This document shows, piece after piece, positions 34,458 to 45,036 of a stretch of 52,031 bases of DNA (position 1 is the first letter of the stretch; each line of letters opens with the position of its first letter). The stretch spans positions 1 through 52,031 of the forward strand of contig CANRDP010000007.1 of NCBI GenBank assembly GCA_947629415.1. Reading direction: 5' to 3'. The notes under the pieces are model-generated. The model saw only the letters and a program-made list of their open reading frames with translations, did not search any database and was not told where the DNA came from. Source of the DNA: an uncultured Bacilli bacterium (GTDB taxonomy: Bacteria; Bacillota_I; Bacilli_A; RFN20; CAG-449). The position numbers were made by a program, and so were the translations under genes.

Positions 34458-36296
34458 TTATTTTTCTTCCTCTTGAGCAATCTTTTTATTGTGTGCATCA
34501 AATTTCTTTCGTTCCACGGTATCAAGAATCTTTTTTCGCATCCGATAATTTAAAGGCGTGACTTCGACCAGTTCATCGGTATTGATATAATCCAGACATT
34601 CTTCAAGAGACATTTTTCTCGGTGTTTTCAATACGACCGTAGTATCTTTGGAAGATGATCGCATGTTGGTTAAATTTTTTGCTTTTACGACGGTGACGGC
34701 GAGATCCATATCGTAGCGATTTTCACCGACAATCATACCTTCATAGACTTGTGTCCCCGGTTCGATAAAAAGTGTTCCGCGTTCTTCGACATGTTGAATG
34801 GCATAAGGAGTAGCTTGTCCATTATCGGTGGAAACAAGTACACCGACATTCCGTTCTCCGACAGACATTTTTAATTTTTCTCTATATTCACAAAAAGTAT
34901 GGTTGATGATTCCATATCCTTTTGTCATTGTCAAAAAAGAAGTGGTAAAGCCGAGAAGTGCACGTGAGGGTACAATGTAATTGACACGAACCTGATTTTG
35001 ATTATAAGCCATGTGAACAAGTTCTCCTCCGTGAGCACCGAAAGAATCCATAATATTTCCCAAATATTCCTCGGGACAATCAATTTGAACATCTTCATAA
35101 GGTTCGAGAATTTTGCCGTTTTCTTTCTTTAAAATAACTTCAGGTTTGGAAACTTGCAATTCAAATCCTTCACGGCGCATATTTTCAATCAAAATGGAAA
35201 GATGCAACTCTCCGCGCCCGGAGACAATGAAAGATTCACTATTCGGGATTTTTTCTACACGAAGAGATACATCTTTTTGACATTCCCGGAATAATCGTTC
35301 TTCAATTTTGGAATAGGTTAATAAATCTCCTTCTTTTCCAGCAAAAGGCGAGGAATTGACCCCAAAAGTCATTTGCAAAGTGGGCTCGTCAATACGTAAT
35401 TTCGGAAGAGGAAGAATATGATTGCAATCGCAAATGGTTTCACCGACGGAAAGATCACTTAAACCGGCAATAGCAACAATATTTCCGGCAGATGCTTCGT
35501 TTATTTCGATTTTTTTCAATCCTAAAAAACCATAAAGTTTCTGAATTTTGAAATTTTTTATTGAGCCATCATTTCGGCAACAAGCAACCATTTCTCCGGT
35601 ACGAATAGTTCCTGATTTGATTCTACCGATGCCGATTCTTCCGACATAGTCGTTATAATCCAATAAAGCCGGTTGAAATTGCAAAAAGCCATGAACATTG
35701 GTATCCGGAGCGGGAATTTCTTTTAAAATAGTATCAAAAATAGGATCCATTCCTTCTTTTTGTTCCGCTAAATCTTTGGAATAGGATGAAGTGCCCTTTA
35801 AAGCAGAGCAATAAATGGTTTTAAATTCCAATAAATCATCATCTGCGCCAAGTTCCATAAATAATTCCAAAACCTCATCGACTACTCGCTCGGGATCAGC
35901 AAAGGGACGATCGACTTTATTTACGACGACAACAGGTTTCACATGGGCTTCCAAAGCCTTTTTTAATACAAAACGTGTTTGCGGCATCGTTCCTTCAAAT
36001 GCATCGACTACAAGTAAAACACCATCAACCATATTCATGATTCTTTCCACTTCACCACCGAAATCGGCATGGCCTGGAGTATCCAATATATTGATTCGTA
36101 CACCTTTATAATCGATCGCCGTTGTTTTGGCTAAAATAGTGATACCACGCTCACGTTCAATATCATTACTATCCAATACACGATCTTGAATGGTTTCATT
36201 ATCCCGGAAGGTTCCGGAATATTTTAATAATTGATTGACTAAAGTTGTTTTTCCATGGTCAACATGTGCAATGATTGCAATATTTCGAATTTCCAT
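34458..36296 (-). CDS. typA: GTP-binding protein TypA/BipA
   Basis: AHVDHGKTTLVNQLL, RERGITILAKT, DTPGHADFGGEVERI, NKVDRP; full-length. Confidence 0.97.
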   Translation of the reverse strand: MEIRNIAIIAHVDHGKTTLVNQLLKYSGTFRDNETIQDRVLDSNDIERERGITILAKTTAIDYKGVRINILDTPGHADFGGEVERIMNMVDGVLLVVDAFEGTMPQTRFVLKKALEAHVKPVVVVNKVDRPFADPERVVDEVLELFMELGADDDLLEFKTIYCSALKGTSSYSKDLAEQKEGMDPIFDTILKEIPAPDTNVHGFLQFQPALLDYNDYVGRIGIGRIKSGTIRTGEMVACCRNDGSIKNFKIQKLYGFLGLKKIEINEASAGNIVAIAGLSDLSVGETICDCNHILPLPKLRIDEPTLQMTFGVNSSPFAGKEGDLLTYSKIEERLFRECQKDVSLRVEKIPNSESFIVSGRGELHLSILIENMRREGFELQVSKPEVILKKENGKILEPYEDVQIDCPEEYLGNIMDSFGAHGGELVHMAYNQNQVRVNYIVPSRALLGFTTSFLTMTKGYGIINHTFCEYREKLKMSVGERNVGVLVSTDNGQATPYAIQHVEERGTLFIEPGTQVYEGMIVGENRYDMDLAVTVVKAKNLTNMRSSSKDTTVVLKTPRKMSLEECLDYINTDELVEVTPLNYRMRKKILDTVERKKFDAHNKKIAQEEEK

Positions 36297-36310
36297 ACTT
36301 CCACCTTCTT

Positions 36311-37990
36311 TTAATCTAAATCGAGAATATTGGGGAAAATTAAAGGATTCTTTCCCGTTTCTTTTTTTACATACCGACTTATTTTATCACAAATCTTTTC
36401 CGTGAGTTCACTTTTTTTCGTATAATAACCGGATAAATAAATTTTTACTTGTTCTAAAAAAAGTGTTTGAATTTGTTTGACGATATTTTCCGAATCTTTT
36501 AGAAAAATAAAACCACGCATCTGGATATCCGGTCCGGCAATAATTTCTTTCTTTTCTTTGGAGATGGTAACGGCTAAGACGATAATTCCGTCACAAGCCA
36601 TTTTTTGTCTTTCTTCTATAATAACATCATTAATAGAATTGATGGAATTTCCATCAATTAATAAATCACCGGTAGGAATAGAATTATTGAAATCGGTAGA
36701 AGCTTTCCCATCCGTCAAGAGAAGAATCATTCCGTTATCATACACAAAAATATTGTTATGATTAAAACCTAAAGAAGAATTGAGTGCAATACGGGCATTT
36801 GCCATCAAGGTTTTATATTCACCTTTTAAGGGAAGATAATATTTTGGTTTCATTAAGGCCAACATCATTTTCAAATCTTCTTCCTGAGCATGCATACTGG
36901 CAATATCTTTTCGGGTCAAATTCACGATTCGGGCACCGGTTTTATAAATGTCATCGGTTGCCTGAATGGAGATGATTTCCGTCCCCGAAACAGAAGGAGA
37001 GGCCAAAACAAAAGTGTCGGTATCCTTGAATTCGATTTTTCTTCCGCGAATAATACCATTGGATATTTCTTGTAAAGACTGAAATAAACCTTCTCCGGCA
37101 CCGGTAATGAGAATAATCAAATCTTGTTCTCTTATACGGCTTATATCTTCCAAGGAAACAATATTTTCTCTTGGTATGGGATTTGAAGTATATTCCAATT
37201 CGTTGATTAATTTGAAATCTTCTTCGTTAATATAGAAGATTTTTTTATTATATTTCAGCGCTAAATCGATGACTTCTTTTTGATTAAAAGCATTTTGAGA
37301 ATATAAACTGATAAAAGTTCTGCCAATAGATTCGGTAAAGAGATTTTGGATATAGGGAGTTAAACGATGTTTTGGAGAAGTGTGACCGGCTTTTTCGGCG
37401 TCACAAGATTCCGATAATAAAAGTAAAACTCCTTTTTTGGCAATTTGAGCCAATAATTCCAGATCCATTTGATGATGCATCGGTGCTCCATAATCCACGA
37501 TAAAGTCCGAAGTATAGAAGATATATCCATTTGCGGTATCAATCGCAATTGCAAAAGATTCGGGCATAGCATGTGTCATTTCGACAAAAATAAATTTTCT
37601 GCCGCAAATATCTACCGTTTCACCACTTTTTACCAAATGAAAATCATATTGAATTTTCGTATTCAACCGATAATCGGATGTCTTACGTTCAATCATACAT
37701 TTCGTGGCACGTGAACAATAAATCGGAGCAGGTACTTGTTGATAAATATATGGAAGAGCACCCATTTGATCGTCATGACCATGCGAAATAATATAAGCTT
37801 TCACTCTGGATTTATTTTGGATTAGATACTGATAATCTGGAATGATGACATCAATTCCCGGAGTATGACGATCCGGATATTTAATACCGGCATCCAAAAC
37901 AAAAATATTGTCTTGAATTTCCAAAACGAACATATTTTTTCCGTTTTCATCTAATCCACCTAAAGCGAAGAACCGAATATTTTCTTGCAT
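36311..37990 (-). CDS. rnj: Ribonuclease J
   Basis: GGLDENGKNMFVLE, SHGHDDQMGALPYI, HAMPESFAIAIDT, HAQEEDLKMMLALMKPKYYLPLKGEY. Confidence 0.93.
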   Translation of the reverse strand: MQENIRFFALGGLDENGKNMFVLEIQDNIFVLDAGIKYPDRHTPGIDVIIPDYQYLIQNKSRVKAYIISHGHDDQMGALPYIYQQVPAPIYCSRATKCMIERKTSDYRLNTKIQYDFHLVKSGETVDICGRKFIFVEMTHAMPESFAIAIDTANGYIFYTSDFIVDYGAPMHHQMDLELLAQIAKKGVLLLLSESCDAEKAGHTSPKHRLTPYIQNLFTESIGRTFISLYSQNAFNQKEVIDLALKYNKKIFYINEEDFKLINELEYTSNPIPRENIVSLEDISRIREQDLIILITGAGEGLFQSLQEISNGIIRGRKIEFKDTDTFVLASPSVSGTEIISIQATDDIYKTGARIVNLTRKDIASMHAQEEDLKMMLALMKPKYYLPLKGEYKTLMANARIALNSSLGFNHNNIFVYDNGMILLLTDGKASTDFNNSIPTGDLLIDGNSINSINDVIIEERQKMACDGIIVLAVTISKEKKEIIAGPDIQMRGFIFLKDSENIVKQIQTLFLEQVKIYLSGYYTKKSELTEKICDKISRYVKKETGKNPLIFPNILDLD

Positions 37991-38022
37991 ATTATCCTCC
38001 TATATTTTTTCCATTTAAAAAT

Positions 38023-38031
38023 AGTATACCA
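38023..38031 (-). promoter_or_regulatory. Extended -10 promoter for RNase J gene
   Basis: Minus strand TGGTATACT. Confidence 0.45.
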
Positions 38032-38081
38032 TAAAGAAACCATGGCAATTGATTTTTCTTTTTCGTTTTCAAAAGAGAATT

Positions 38082-38957
38082 TTATCGTTTTTTACCGAAA
38101 TAAGAAACTAAGAAAGTGCCGGGACCGGAATGCATACCAATCACAGGACCGATATGCGAATAAATGACTTTTTTAACATGTAATACTTCTTGAATACGCT
38201 TTCCCATTTCAAGAGCCTCGTCATCGGCATCCGCGGAAGCAATATAAATAATATCATTTTCCAAATCCAATGCATCTTCTTTCAGTTGATTGAATAAAGC
38301 AATTAATGAAGCTTTTCGACCGCGACATTTTTGCATCGGAATTAATTTTCCTTCATCACTTACATGTAAAACGGGTTTTATTCCTAGTAAAGTTCCGAAA
38401 AATGCGGCAGTCGCAGATAATCTTCCACCTCTTTTTAAACAATTTAAATCATCAACGGTAAACCAAACGGCCAAAGAGGGAATTTTTTCACGAATGTCTT
38501 TTTCGTTTTCTTCTATACTCATTCCATTTTTTAAATTTTCGCAAGCACAAATAGTAATTTTTCCTTCTGCTGTGGAAGCACTAAGCGTGTCGATGCAAAT
38601 GATTTTCCGTTCGGGAAATTTATCTTTTAAAATATCTCGAGCAACCAAAGAACTATTGTATGTACCCGAAAGAGCACTGGAAAATGCAATATATAAAATA
38701 TCCAATCCTTTTTCCAAGAACGGAGTAAAGAAGTCTAAAAAACCAGAGGGAGATATTTGTGCCGTTGAACCGGTATGACCGGCTTTTAATAAAGCATAAA
38801 ACTCCTTTAAATTTATTTCTCGTTCATCGGGATAATTTTTATAATTTTTCCCATCCAAAACAAATTCCATCGGATAAACGGGAAGATGATACATATCCAC
38901 CAAATCTTGTGGTAAATCCGAACATGAATCCGTAACTACTATATAATTATTTGCCAT
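38082..38957 (-). CDS. DegV family (fatty-acid-binding) protein
   Basis: IVVTDSCSDLPQDL, AGHTGSTAQISPSGFLDFF, SSALSGTYNSS, HIGPVIGMHSGPGTFLVSYFG. Confidence 0.95.
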   Translation of the reverse strand: MANNYIVVTDSCSDLPQDLVDMYHLPVYPMEFVLDGKNYKNYPDEREINLKEFYALLKAGHTGSTAQISPSGFLDFFTPFLEKGLDILYIAFSSALSGTYNSSLVARDILKDKFPERKIICIDTLSASTAEGKITICACENLKNGMSIEENEKDIREKIPSLAVWFTVDDLNCLKRGGRLSATAAFFGTLLGIKPVLHVSDEGKLIPMQKCRGRKASLIALFNQLKEDALDLENDIIYIASADADDEALEMGKRIQEVLHVKKVIYSHIGPVIGMHSGPGTFLVSYFGKKR

Positions 38958-38985
38958 ACGTTTTCTCCTTAAAAAATGCTCTTTT

Positions 38986-39014
38986 ATTATAATGAATTCT
39001 TGCCTATGTGTCTA
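38986..39014 (-). promoter_or_regulatory. Promoter for degV gene
   Basis: Minus strand TAGACA-17 nt-TATAAT. Confidence 0.65.
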
Positions 39015-39041
39015 CTTTTTTTGTTGATTTGAAAAAAAGCC

Positions 39042-39070
39042 TTTACTAGAAAAAATGAATGAAGTAGAAT
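39042..39070 (+). promoter_or_regulatory. Promoter for tRNA-His
   Basis: TTTACT-17 nt-TAGAAT about 22 nt upstream of tRNA 5' end. Confidence 0.5.
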
Positions 39071-39092
39071 AACAATGTTGTCAAAGGGATAT

Positions 39093-39169
39093 GGCGATTG
39101 TGGTGAAGTGGTTAACACATCTGGCTGTGAACCAGACACGCGTGAGTTCGATTCTCATCAATCGCCCCA
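39093..39169 (+). tRNA. tRNA-His (anticodon GTG) with G-1 and encoded CCA
   Basis: GGCGATTG...CAATCGCCCCA acceptor, TCTGG-CTGTGAA-CCAGA anticodon arm, GTGAG-TTCGATT-CTCAT T-arm. Confidence 0.95.
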
Positions 39170-39182
39170 TATTGAATGCACC

Positions 39183-39212
39183 AGATGGATACAATGTATC
39201 CGTCTTTTTTTA
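39183..39212 (+). terminator. Rho-independent terminator of tRNA-His
   Basis: AGATGGATAC-AAT-GTATCCGTCT followed by TTTTTT. Confidence 0.85.
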
Positions 39213-39475
39213 TAAAATTCGACATTCAAGTCTAAGTATTTTATGAGAAAATAATATCTTAGGAAATGCAAAATTACACTTTTTAAGTCTTTTTTTCATT
39301 TGCTAAGTCAAAGTGTGACGATGATGAACGATAGGTAACGAAAGAGTAATTTTGACATGTATTTTTGGTAAAAAGGTCTCATTATTTATAATTTTTTTCT
39401 TTTATTACTTATTTAAAAGAAAAATGATAAAATAAAATCACTCTTTATATAAATAATGAAGAAAGCAGGTTTTTA

Positions 39476-40090
39476 ATGAAAGAAAATCATAAAAAGGAAA
39501 CGATATCAAAAAAAATAAAAAGCCTTCAATCGAAAGTAGAAAAAGGGGATAGTCTCGCTTTATTTTATCTAGGAATACATTACTATGCCGGTAAAGATAT
39601 TAAGCAAGATTATAAAAAAGCTTTTGAATGTTTTCAGAAAGTTGCAACCGAAGATGCCTGCAACCTTTGGAATGCACAGGCACAATTTTTTTTGGGAAAA
39701 TGTTATTTTTATGGTCATGGAAAAAGAAAAAATATTACTATGGCAATTCAATGGTATAAGTCCGCTGAAAAATTAAAACATCAACTTTTTGATTATAAGA
39801 TAGATTTTGATTTTCATGAAAATAATGCGAAAAAAGGGAATGCTATATCGCAAAATTTGCTTGGAGATTGCTACTTTTATGGTGAAGGTGTACCGCAAAA
39901 TTATGCTATGGCTCTAAAATGGTATAAAAGAGCTGCAGAGCAAGATTTTATGGATGCACAATGGAATTTAGGATATTGCTATTCTTGTGGTTTTGGTATT
40001 GAAAAAAATATGAAAGAGGCAAGAAAATGGTTTCGCAAAGCAAAAACAAAAATTGAAAATGAAATCAATAAAAAACTTTTTTGTTTGTGA
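39476..40090 (+). CDS. Sel1-like repeat (SLR) protein, cytoplasmic
   Basis: Repeats such as AQFFLGKCYFYGHGKRKNITMAIQWYKSA, NLLGDCYFYGEGVPQNYAMALKWYKRAAEQ, AQWNLGYCYSCGFGIEKNMKEARKWFRKA. Confidence 0.9.
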   Translation: MKENHKKETISKKIKSLQSKVEKGDSLALFYLGIHYYAGKDIKQDYKKAFECFQKVATEDACNLWNAQAQFFLGKCYFYGHGKRKNITMAIQWYKSAEKLKHQLFDYKIDFDFHENNAKKGNAISQNLLGDCYFYGEGVPQNYAMALKWYKRAAEQDFMDAQWNLGYCYSCGFGIEKNMKEARKWFRKAKTKIENEINKKLFCL

Positions 40091-40155
40091 CACTATTGGA
40101 AGAAAAAAGTGAGCAGGAAAGCATATATTTTAAGATAGACATCAAGTAGATAGAA

Positions 40156-40189
40156 AAAGAACCAAACTTTTATTTCCGTTTGGCTCTTT
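40156..40189. terminator. Possible bidirectional terminator between convergent genes
   Basis: AAAGAACCAAAC...GTTTGGCTCTTT (one mismatch) between converging sel1 and plsC genes. Confidence 0.45.
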
Positions 40190-40214
40190 CTGTTTACATT
40201 GGATCTGAACTGTC

Positions 40215-41060
40215 TTAATTTTTGCTTTTATATTTTTGACTCGTTTGGACGTTTAAACCATCCAACATTTTCTGATGAATTAAATTGGCAATTTCCTGAT
40301 GATTTAGATCTTTGTAATCTTCATAATTTAAAACATCGACAATTTTGAAATAGACGATATGCTTTTTGAACAAGATATTTTTTTTAACTTGATCCGTTCC
40401 GAAAACAAGGGAGATAACAATAGGTTTTTGCGATTTTGTGGCCAAACGAAAACAACCGATTTTAAAAGGCAAAAGTGGTTGATCGGTAAAATTTCTTGTT
40501 CCTTCCGGAGAAATTCCAACAGAACATTTCTCTTGTTTTAATAATTCAATTCCGTCGCAAATTGCAATATATTCTTGTCTGAGATTGGATCGATCCAATT
40601 TTATATATCCGATGGCATGAAGCATTTTTCCGAAAAAAGGAATTTTGAATAAAGATTTCTTGGCAACAAAAACCAAAGGATAGTCTTTCAATACGACATC
40701 CATTACCATGGAATCCAAATTCGAACGATGATTGAAAGTAATTAAAAAATTACTATCTTTTGGCAATTTTTCGATTCCTTCTTTTTTTATTTGAATACTG
40801 AATAAAGAAAAGCAAATTCTGGTGGCAAAAACCAAGATTTTTCGATAAAAAGCATTATATTGATGATTTTCTTTTTTGGTATTAATCGGTAATCCAATAA
40901 GAAAAGACAAAAGAAAAAACAGAAAAATTTCCAATAAAATATTTGCTATTGCGTAAACGAAAAATAAAAGAATTTGTAAATAGATAGCATCTACTGGGGT
41001 AATAAGAATTTCCCAAAGAGCAATACCGAAAGAGAGAAGTAATAAAATAAGTTTAATCAT
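40215..41060 (-). CDS. plsC: 1-acyl-sn-glycerol-3-phosphate acyltransferase
   Basis: FNHRSNLDSMV (HX4D), GISPEGTRNF, lysophospholipid acyltransferase layout. Confidence 0.9.
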   Translation of the reverse strand: MIKLILLLLSFGIALWEILITPVDAIYLQILLFFVYAIANILLEIFLFFLLSFLIGLPINTKKENHQYNAFYRKILVFATRICFSLFSIQIKKEGIEKLPKDSNFLITFNHRSNLDSMVMDVVLKDYPLVFVAKKSLFKIPFFGKMLHAIGYIKLDRSNLRQEYIAICDGIELLKQEKCSVGISPEGTRNFTDQPLLPFKIGCFRLATKSQKPIVISLVFGTDQVKKNILFKKHIVYFKIVDVLNYEDYKDLNHQEIANLIHQKMLDGLNVQTSQKYKSKN

Positions 41061-41062
41061 TT

Positions 41063-41890
41063 TTAAGCATGAACTTTATATGTGATGACATTACGAACCG
41101 TATCCCCGTCAATTTGAAGTGGAGTGGGACGATCAAAAGTAACAACAATTTCTTTTCCTTTGAATATCTTCACCATTTTTTCTTTTTTAATGTGTTCTCC
41201 TTTAAAAATGGAAGGGAAAGTCATTAAAGCTTTTAATTTACTTCTTGTTTTATAAATAACAACGGTAACAACACCTTTTTCGTTACGATTTTGATTTGGA
41301 GCTACCATCATACCTCCACCATAAAAGCGACCTTTCATCGAGGGAGCAAGCCATACATGTTGAAATTCATATTCTTTTCCATCAACCGAAATTTTTGCAT
41401 TTCTCGGTTTAAAATGGAAAAGTAAACCTTTAATGGCAATACTGGTATAATTTACCGGTTTATCGGATTTGGCTCTCAATTCATCTCCGACTTCACAACA
41501 ATACCCGTCAATACCGAATCCGATTCCGTTGATAAATTTTCTTTTGATTCCGTTTACTTCGACGGTAGGGAGATTTTTTAAATAAGGATTTAAAAGAATT
41601 TTTTCTTCTTCTCCTTTTATCACATCATGATAAAAATCATTTCCGGTTCCAGACGGAATAAGATAAATATCATTTTCCAATTCATCTATGGAAATTTCAT
41701 TTTCCAAATAATTTATCGTTCCGTCACCACCGAAAAGATAAATTACATCATTTTCCAAGAGATTTTGAAAAAAATCACGATAATCTAAATCTAAAACATC
41801 TTTTAAAATCATTCCTTCTTTTTGATAGTTTTCCAGTTTTTCATTTTTATTTTTATTATTTGCTACTGAATTATAAAGAACATAAATCAT
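41063..41890 (-). CDS. Diacylglycerol kinase-family lipid kinase (DagK/YegS-like)
   Basis: YLFGGDGTINYLEN, IPSGTGNDFYHDV, GFGIDGYCCEVGDE, LQIDGDTV. Confidence 0.9.
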   Translation of the reverse strand: MIYVLYNSVANNKNKNEKLENYQKEGMILKDVLDLDYRDFFQNLLENDVIYLFGGDGTINYLENEISIDELENDIYLIPSGTGNDFYHDVIKGEEEKILLNPYLKNLPTVEVNGIKRKFINGIGFGIDGYCCEVGDELRAKSDKPVNYTSIAIKGLLFHFKPRNAKISVDGKEYEFQHVWLAPSMKGRFYGGGMMVAPNQNRNEKGVVTVVIYKTRSKLKALMTFPSIFKGEHIKKEKMVKIFKGKEIVVTFDRPTPLQIDGDTVRNVITYKVHA

Positions 41891-42047
41891 ATTGAAACTC
41901 CTATTTATGTAATTTTTACTATGAAAAATTTACGTGCACATTTTAGCACACTTTCGACAAATTATACAATTATTGTACATTTTTTTTATAAGATTTTTAA
42001 TCTTTTACATAAATATTTGCATGCCTTTTAAAATTATGCCATAATTA

Positions 42048-42280
42048 CTTCAATGGCAATGAAAGAAACAGACGCCTGATTTTCTTTTGAAAGAGAGCCT
42101 TTGTTTGGTGCAAAAAGGTAAAAAAAATCAGAAACGGATCCTTCTGGAGCTGAGAAGAGGAAAGTAAAGTATTCTTCTCCGTAATAATGCGTTAAAAAAA
42201 ATGAAGAGCCCAATGTTTCGGGAACTGAGGTGGTACCGCGTCGTATAGGCGTCCTTAGAAGGACGTTTTTATTTTTTTTA
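42048..42280 (+). promoter_or_regulatory. T-box riboswitch leader of ileS
   Basis: Conserved AGGTGGTACCGCG (42228-42240) followed by terminator hairpin CGTCC-TTAGA-AGGACG-TTTTTATTTTTTTT. A plausible ATC specifier is at 42127-42129 but not resolved. Confidence 0.93.
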
Positions 42281-42291
42281 GGAGGAAAAAT

Positions 42292-45036
42292 ATGGAAGTT
42301 AATAAAACTTTGCTGATGGGAAAAACCGATTTTGAAATGCGGGGAAATTTGTCTCAAAAAGAACCAAAAATGCTTGAGGAATGGTATCAGGACAATTTAT
42401 ATGAAAAGATTTTGAAAAAACATGAAAAAGATCCGTGCTTCATGTTGCACGATGGTCCTCCTTATGCAAACGGAGATATGCATTGCGGACACATGCTGAA
42501 TCGTATTTTAAAAGACATCGTTTTACGTTACAAAGCGATGAGTGGTCATTATACGCCCTTTATTCCGGGTTGGGATACACATGGTTTGCCCATTGAAACG
42601 GCAGTGACAAAATCCGGAGTAAATCGGAAAACAATTCCTTTATGTGATTTTCGAAAAAAATGTGAAGAATATGCAAAAAAACAAGTAGATCGTCAGATGA
42701 ATCAAGTGAAAAGACTTGGTATTATGGCGGATTTTGATCATCGCTATGTTACGTTGGATAAAAAATTTGAAAAGGCACAAATTCATGTATTTAAGGAAAT
42801 GGCATTGAAAGGGCTGATTTTTAAAGGACTGAAGCCGGTGTATTGGTCTCCGTCCAGCGAGTCTGCTCTTGCCGAAGCGGAAATAGAGTATCAAGATGTT
42901 TCTGCGACAACCATATATGTGAAATTTGATGTTTTGGATGGAAAAGGAATTTTAACTCCACAGGATTCATTTGTCATTTGGACGACAACACCTTGGACGA
43001 TTCCTGCAAATTTAGCTATTTGTTTGAATCCGGATTTGGAGTATGGTCTTTTTGAAACGGAGAAAGGAAGACTTGTTTTCTTGACTTCTTTAAAAGATAG
43101 ATTAAAGGACGAATTACAACTTTCTTCCGTGAAATTATTAAAAACTTTTTTGGGAAAAGAATTGGAATATATTAAAACCAAGCATCCCTTATATCCTCGG
43201 GAATCGATAATTATTTTGGGAGATCATGTTACAAGTGATGCCGGTACCGGATGTGTACATACCGCACCGGGACATGGTGAAGATGACTATAAAGTAGGAA
43301 GAAAATATCAATTGGAACCTTATTGTCCGGTGGATGAACACGGAAATATGGACGAGACAACGGGAGAAAGACTGCAAGGACTTTTCTATGAAAAAGCCAA
43401 TGAAGAAGTTTTGAAAATGTTGGATGAAGTTCATGCTTTGCTTGCAAAAAATACGATTGTTCACTCTTATCCGCATGATTGGAGAACAAAAAAACCGGTT
43501 ATTTTCCGTGCTACGCCACAATGGTTCTGTTCCATTGATCTCATTCGTGAGGATTTATTAAAAGAAATCGATAAAGTTCAATGGGTCCCGGAATGGGGTC
43601 GTATTCGTATGCACAATATGATCAAAGATCGTGAAGACTGGTGTATTTCCCGTCAAAGAGCCTGGGGTGTTCCTTTACCGATTATTTATGATAAAAATGG
43701 AAATGCTTTGATGGAAAAAGAAGTATTTGATTTTATCGAGGAATTAATCGGGGAATATGGAAGTGATGTTTGGTTTACAAGAAATGTCGAAGATTTATTA
43801 CCCAAAGGTTATAAGGAAAAACATCAAGATCTGGCACCATTTCGAAAAGAAATGGACATCATGGATGTTTGGTTTGATTCCGGTTCTTCTTCGCGAGCCG
43901 TTATGGTGGAAAAAGGATTGAAATTTCCCGCGGATTTGTATTTGGAAGGCTGCGATCAATATCGTGGTTGGTTTAATGCTTCTTTAATCGTCTCGGTGGC
44001 TACAGAAGGTGTAGCACCTTATCGTTGTGTTGTAAGTCATGGCTTTGTTTTGGATGGAAATGGCAATAAGATGTCAAAGTCTTTAGGAAATGGTATTGAT
44101 CCGAATAAAGTAATCAATGTGTATGGTGCGGATATTTTAAGACTCTATACCGCTACTGTGGATTATCAATCCGATGTACGTATTTCCGATGCCATTCTGA
44201 AAACCTGTGCCGATACATATCGAAAGATTCGTAATACTTTTAAATTTATGTTGGCAAATCTTTCCGATGGCGAGGAAACCTTCAATTATAAAAAAGATGC
44301 CGTGCAAAAATTTTCCAAGTATTCACAATATGTTCTGGAACGTTTAAAAGAAGTCAAAAATATTGCTTTGGAAGAATATGAACAATATAATTTTGCCAAT
44401 ATGATTCAGGAGATTCTCACTTTTTTAACTCAGGATGTTTCCGCTTTCTATCTGTCCATTGCAAAAGATCCTTTGTATTGTGATCATAAAGATGCACCGT
44501 TGCGCCGTGAAATTCAAACAGTACTATTTAAAATAATACGCGAAATTTCACTTCTTTTGGCACCGACACTTGCATTTACCATGGAAGAAGTACAAAAATA
44601 TCTTCCTTACGAAGATAAGGAAAAATATATTGTTTTGGAAAGTATGCCGAAAAAAGAAAAAGTAGAGAATGCAATTTTAGACGAATATCATGATTTCTTA
44701 TCCATACGTAATGATGTCATGAAAGCACTGGAAGAGGCAAGAAGTGAGGGAAAAATCGGCTCTTCCTTGGAAGCAAAGGTAATGTTAAAAGCAAAAGATG
44801 ACATAGCAAAAAGAATTTTGAATGCATTTACCAAAGAAGAAAGAAATTTGCTGTTTATTGTTTCCGATAATGAAGTCGATGAAGCACAAAAAGAATATGA
44901 ACATCTTTTTGTTGATGTTTTACGCCATGATGGTGAAAAATGTGATCGTTGCTGGCAATATTTCCATCAACTGGAGGAATACGAAGGAGCTCATATTTGT
45001 TCTCGTTGCAAAAAGGAATTAGAAAAACATGAATAA
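42292..45036 (+). CDS. ileS: Isoleucyl-tRNA synthetase
   Basis: DGPPYANGDMHCGHMLNRILKD, GWDTHGLPIE, KMSKSLGN, C-terminal zinc motif CDRCW...CSRCKKEL. Confidence 0.98.
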   Translation: MEVNKTLLMGKTDFEMRGNLSQKEPKMLEEWYQDNLYEKILKKHEKDPCFMLHDGPPYANGDMHCGHMLNRILKDIVLRYKAMSGHYTPFIPGWDTHGLPIETAVTKSGVNRKTIPLCDFRKKCEEYAKKQVDRQMNQVKRLGIMADFDHRYVTLDKKFEKAQIHVFKEMALKGLIFKGLKPVYWSPSSESALAEAEIEYQDVSATTIYVKFDVLDGKGILTPQDSFVIWTTTPWTIPANLAICLNPDLEYGLFETEKGRLVFLTSLKDRLKDELQLSSVKLLKTFLGKELEYIKTKHPLYPRESIIILGDHVTSDAGTGCVHTAPGHGEDDYKVGRKYQLEPYCPVDEHGNMDETTGERLQGLFYEKANEEVLKMLDEVHALLAKNTIVHSYPHDWRTKKPVIFRATPQWFCSIDLIREDLLKEIDKVQWVPEWGRIRMHNMIKDREDWCISRQRAWGVPLPIIYDKNGNALMEKEVFDFIEELIGEYGSDVWFTRNVEDLLPKGYKEKHQDLAPFRKEMDIMDVWFDSGSSSRAVMVEKGLKFPADLYLEGCDQYRGWFNASLIVSVATEGVAPYRCVVSHGFVLDGNGNKMSKSLGNGIDPNKVINVYGADILRLYTATVDYQSDVRISDAILKTCADTYRKIRNTFKFMLANLSDGEETFNYKKDAVQKFSKYSQYVLERLKEVKNIALEEYEQYNFANMIQEILTFLTQDVSAFYLSIAKDPLYCDHKDAPLRREIQTVLFKIIREISLLLAPTLAFTMEEVQKYLPYEDKEKYIVLESMPKKEKVENAILDEYHDFLSIRNDVMKALEEARSEGKIGSSLEAKVMLKAKDDIAKRILNAFTKEERNLLFIVSDNEVDEAQKEYEHLFVDVLRHDGEKCDRCWQYFHQLEEYEGAHICSRCKKELEKHE

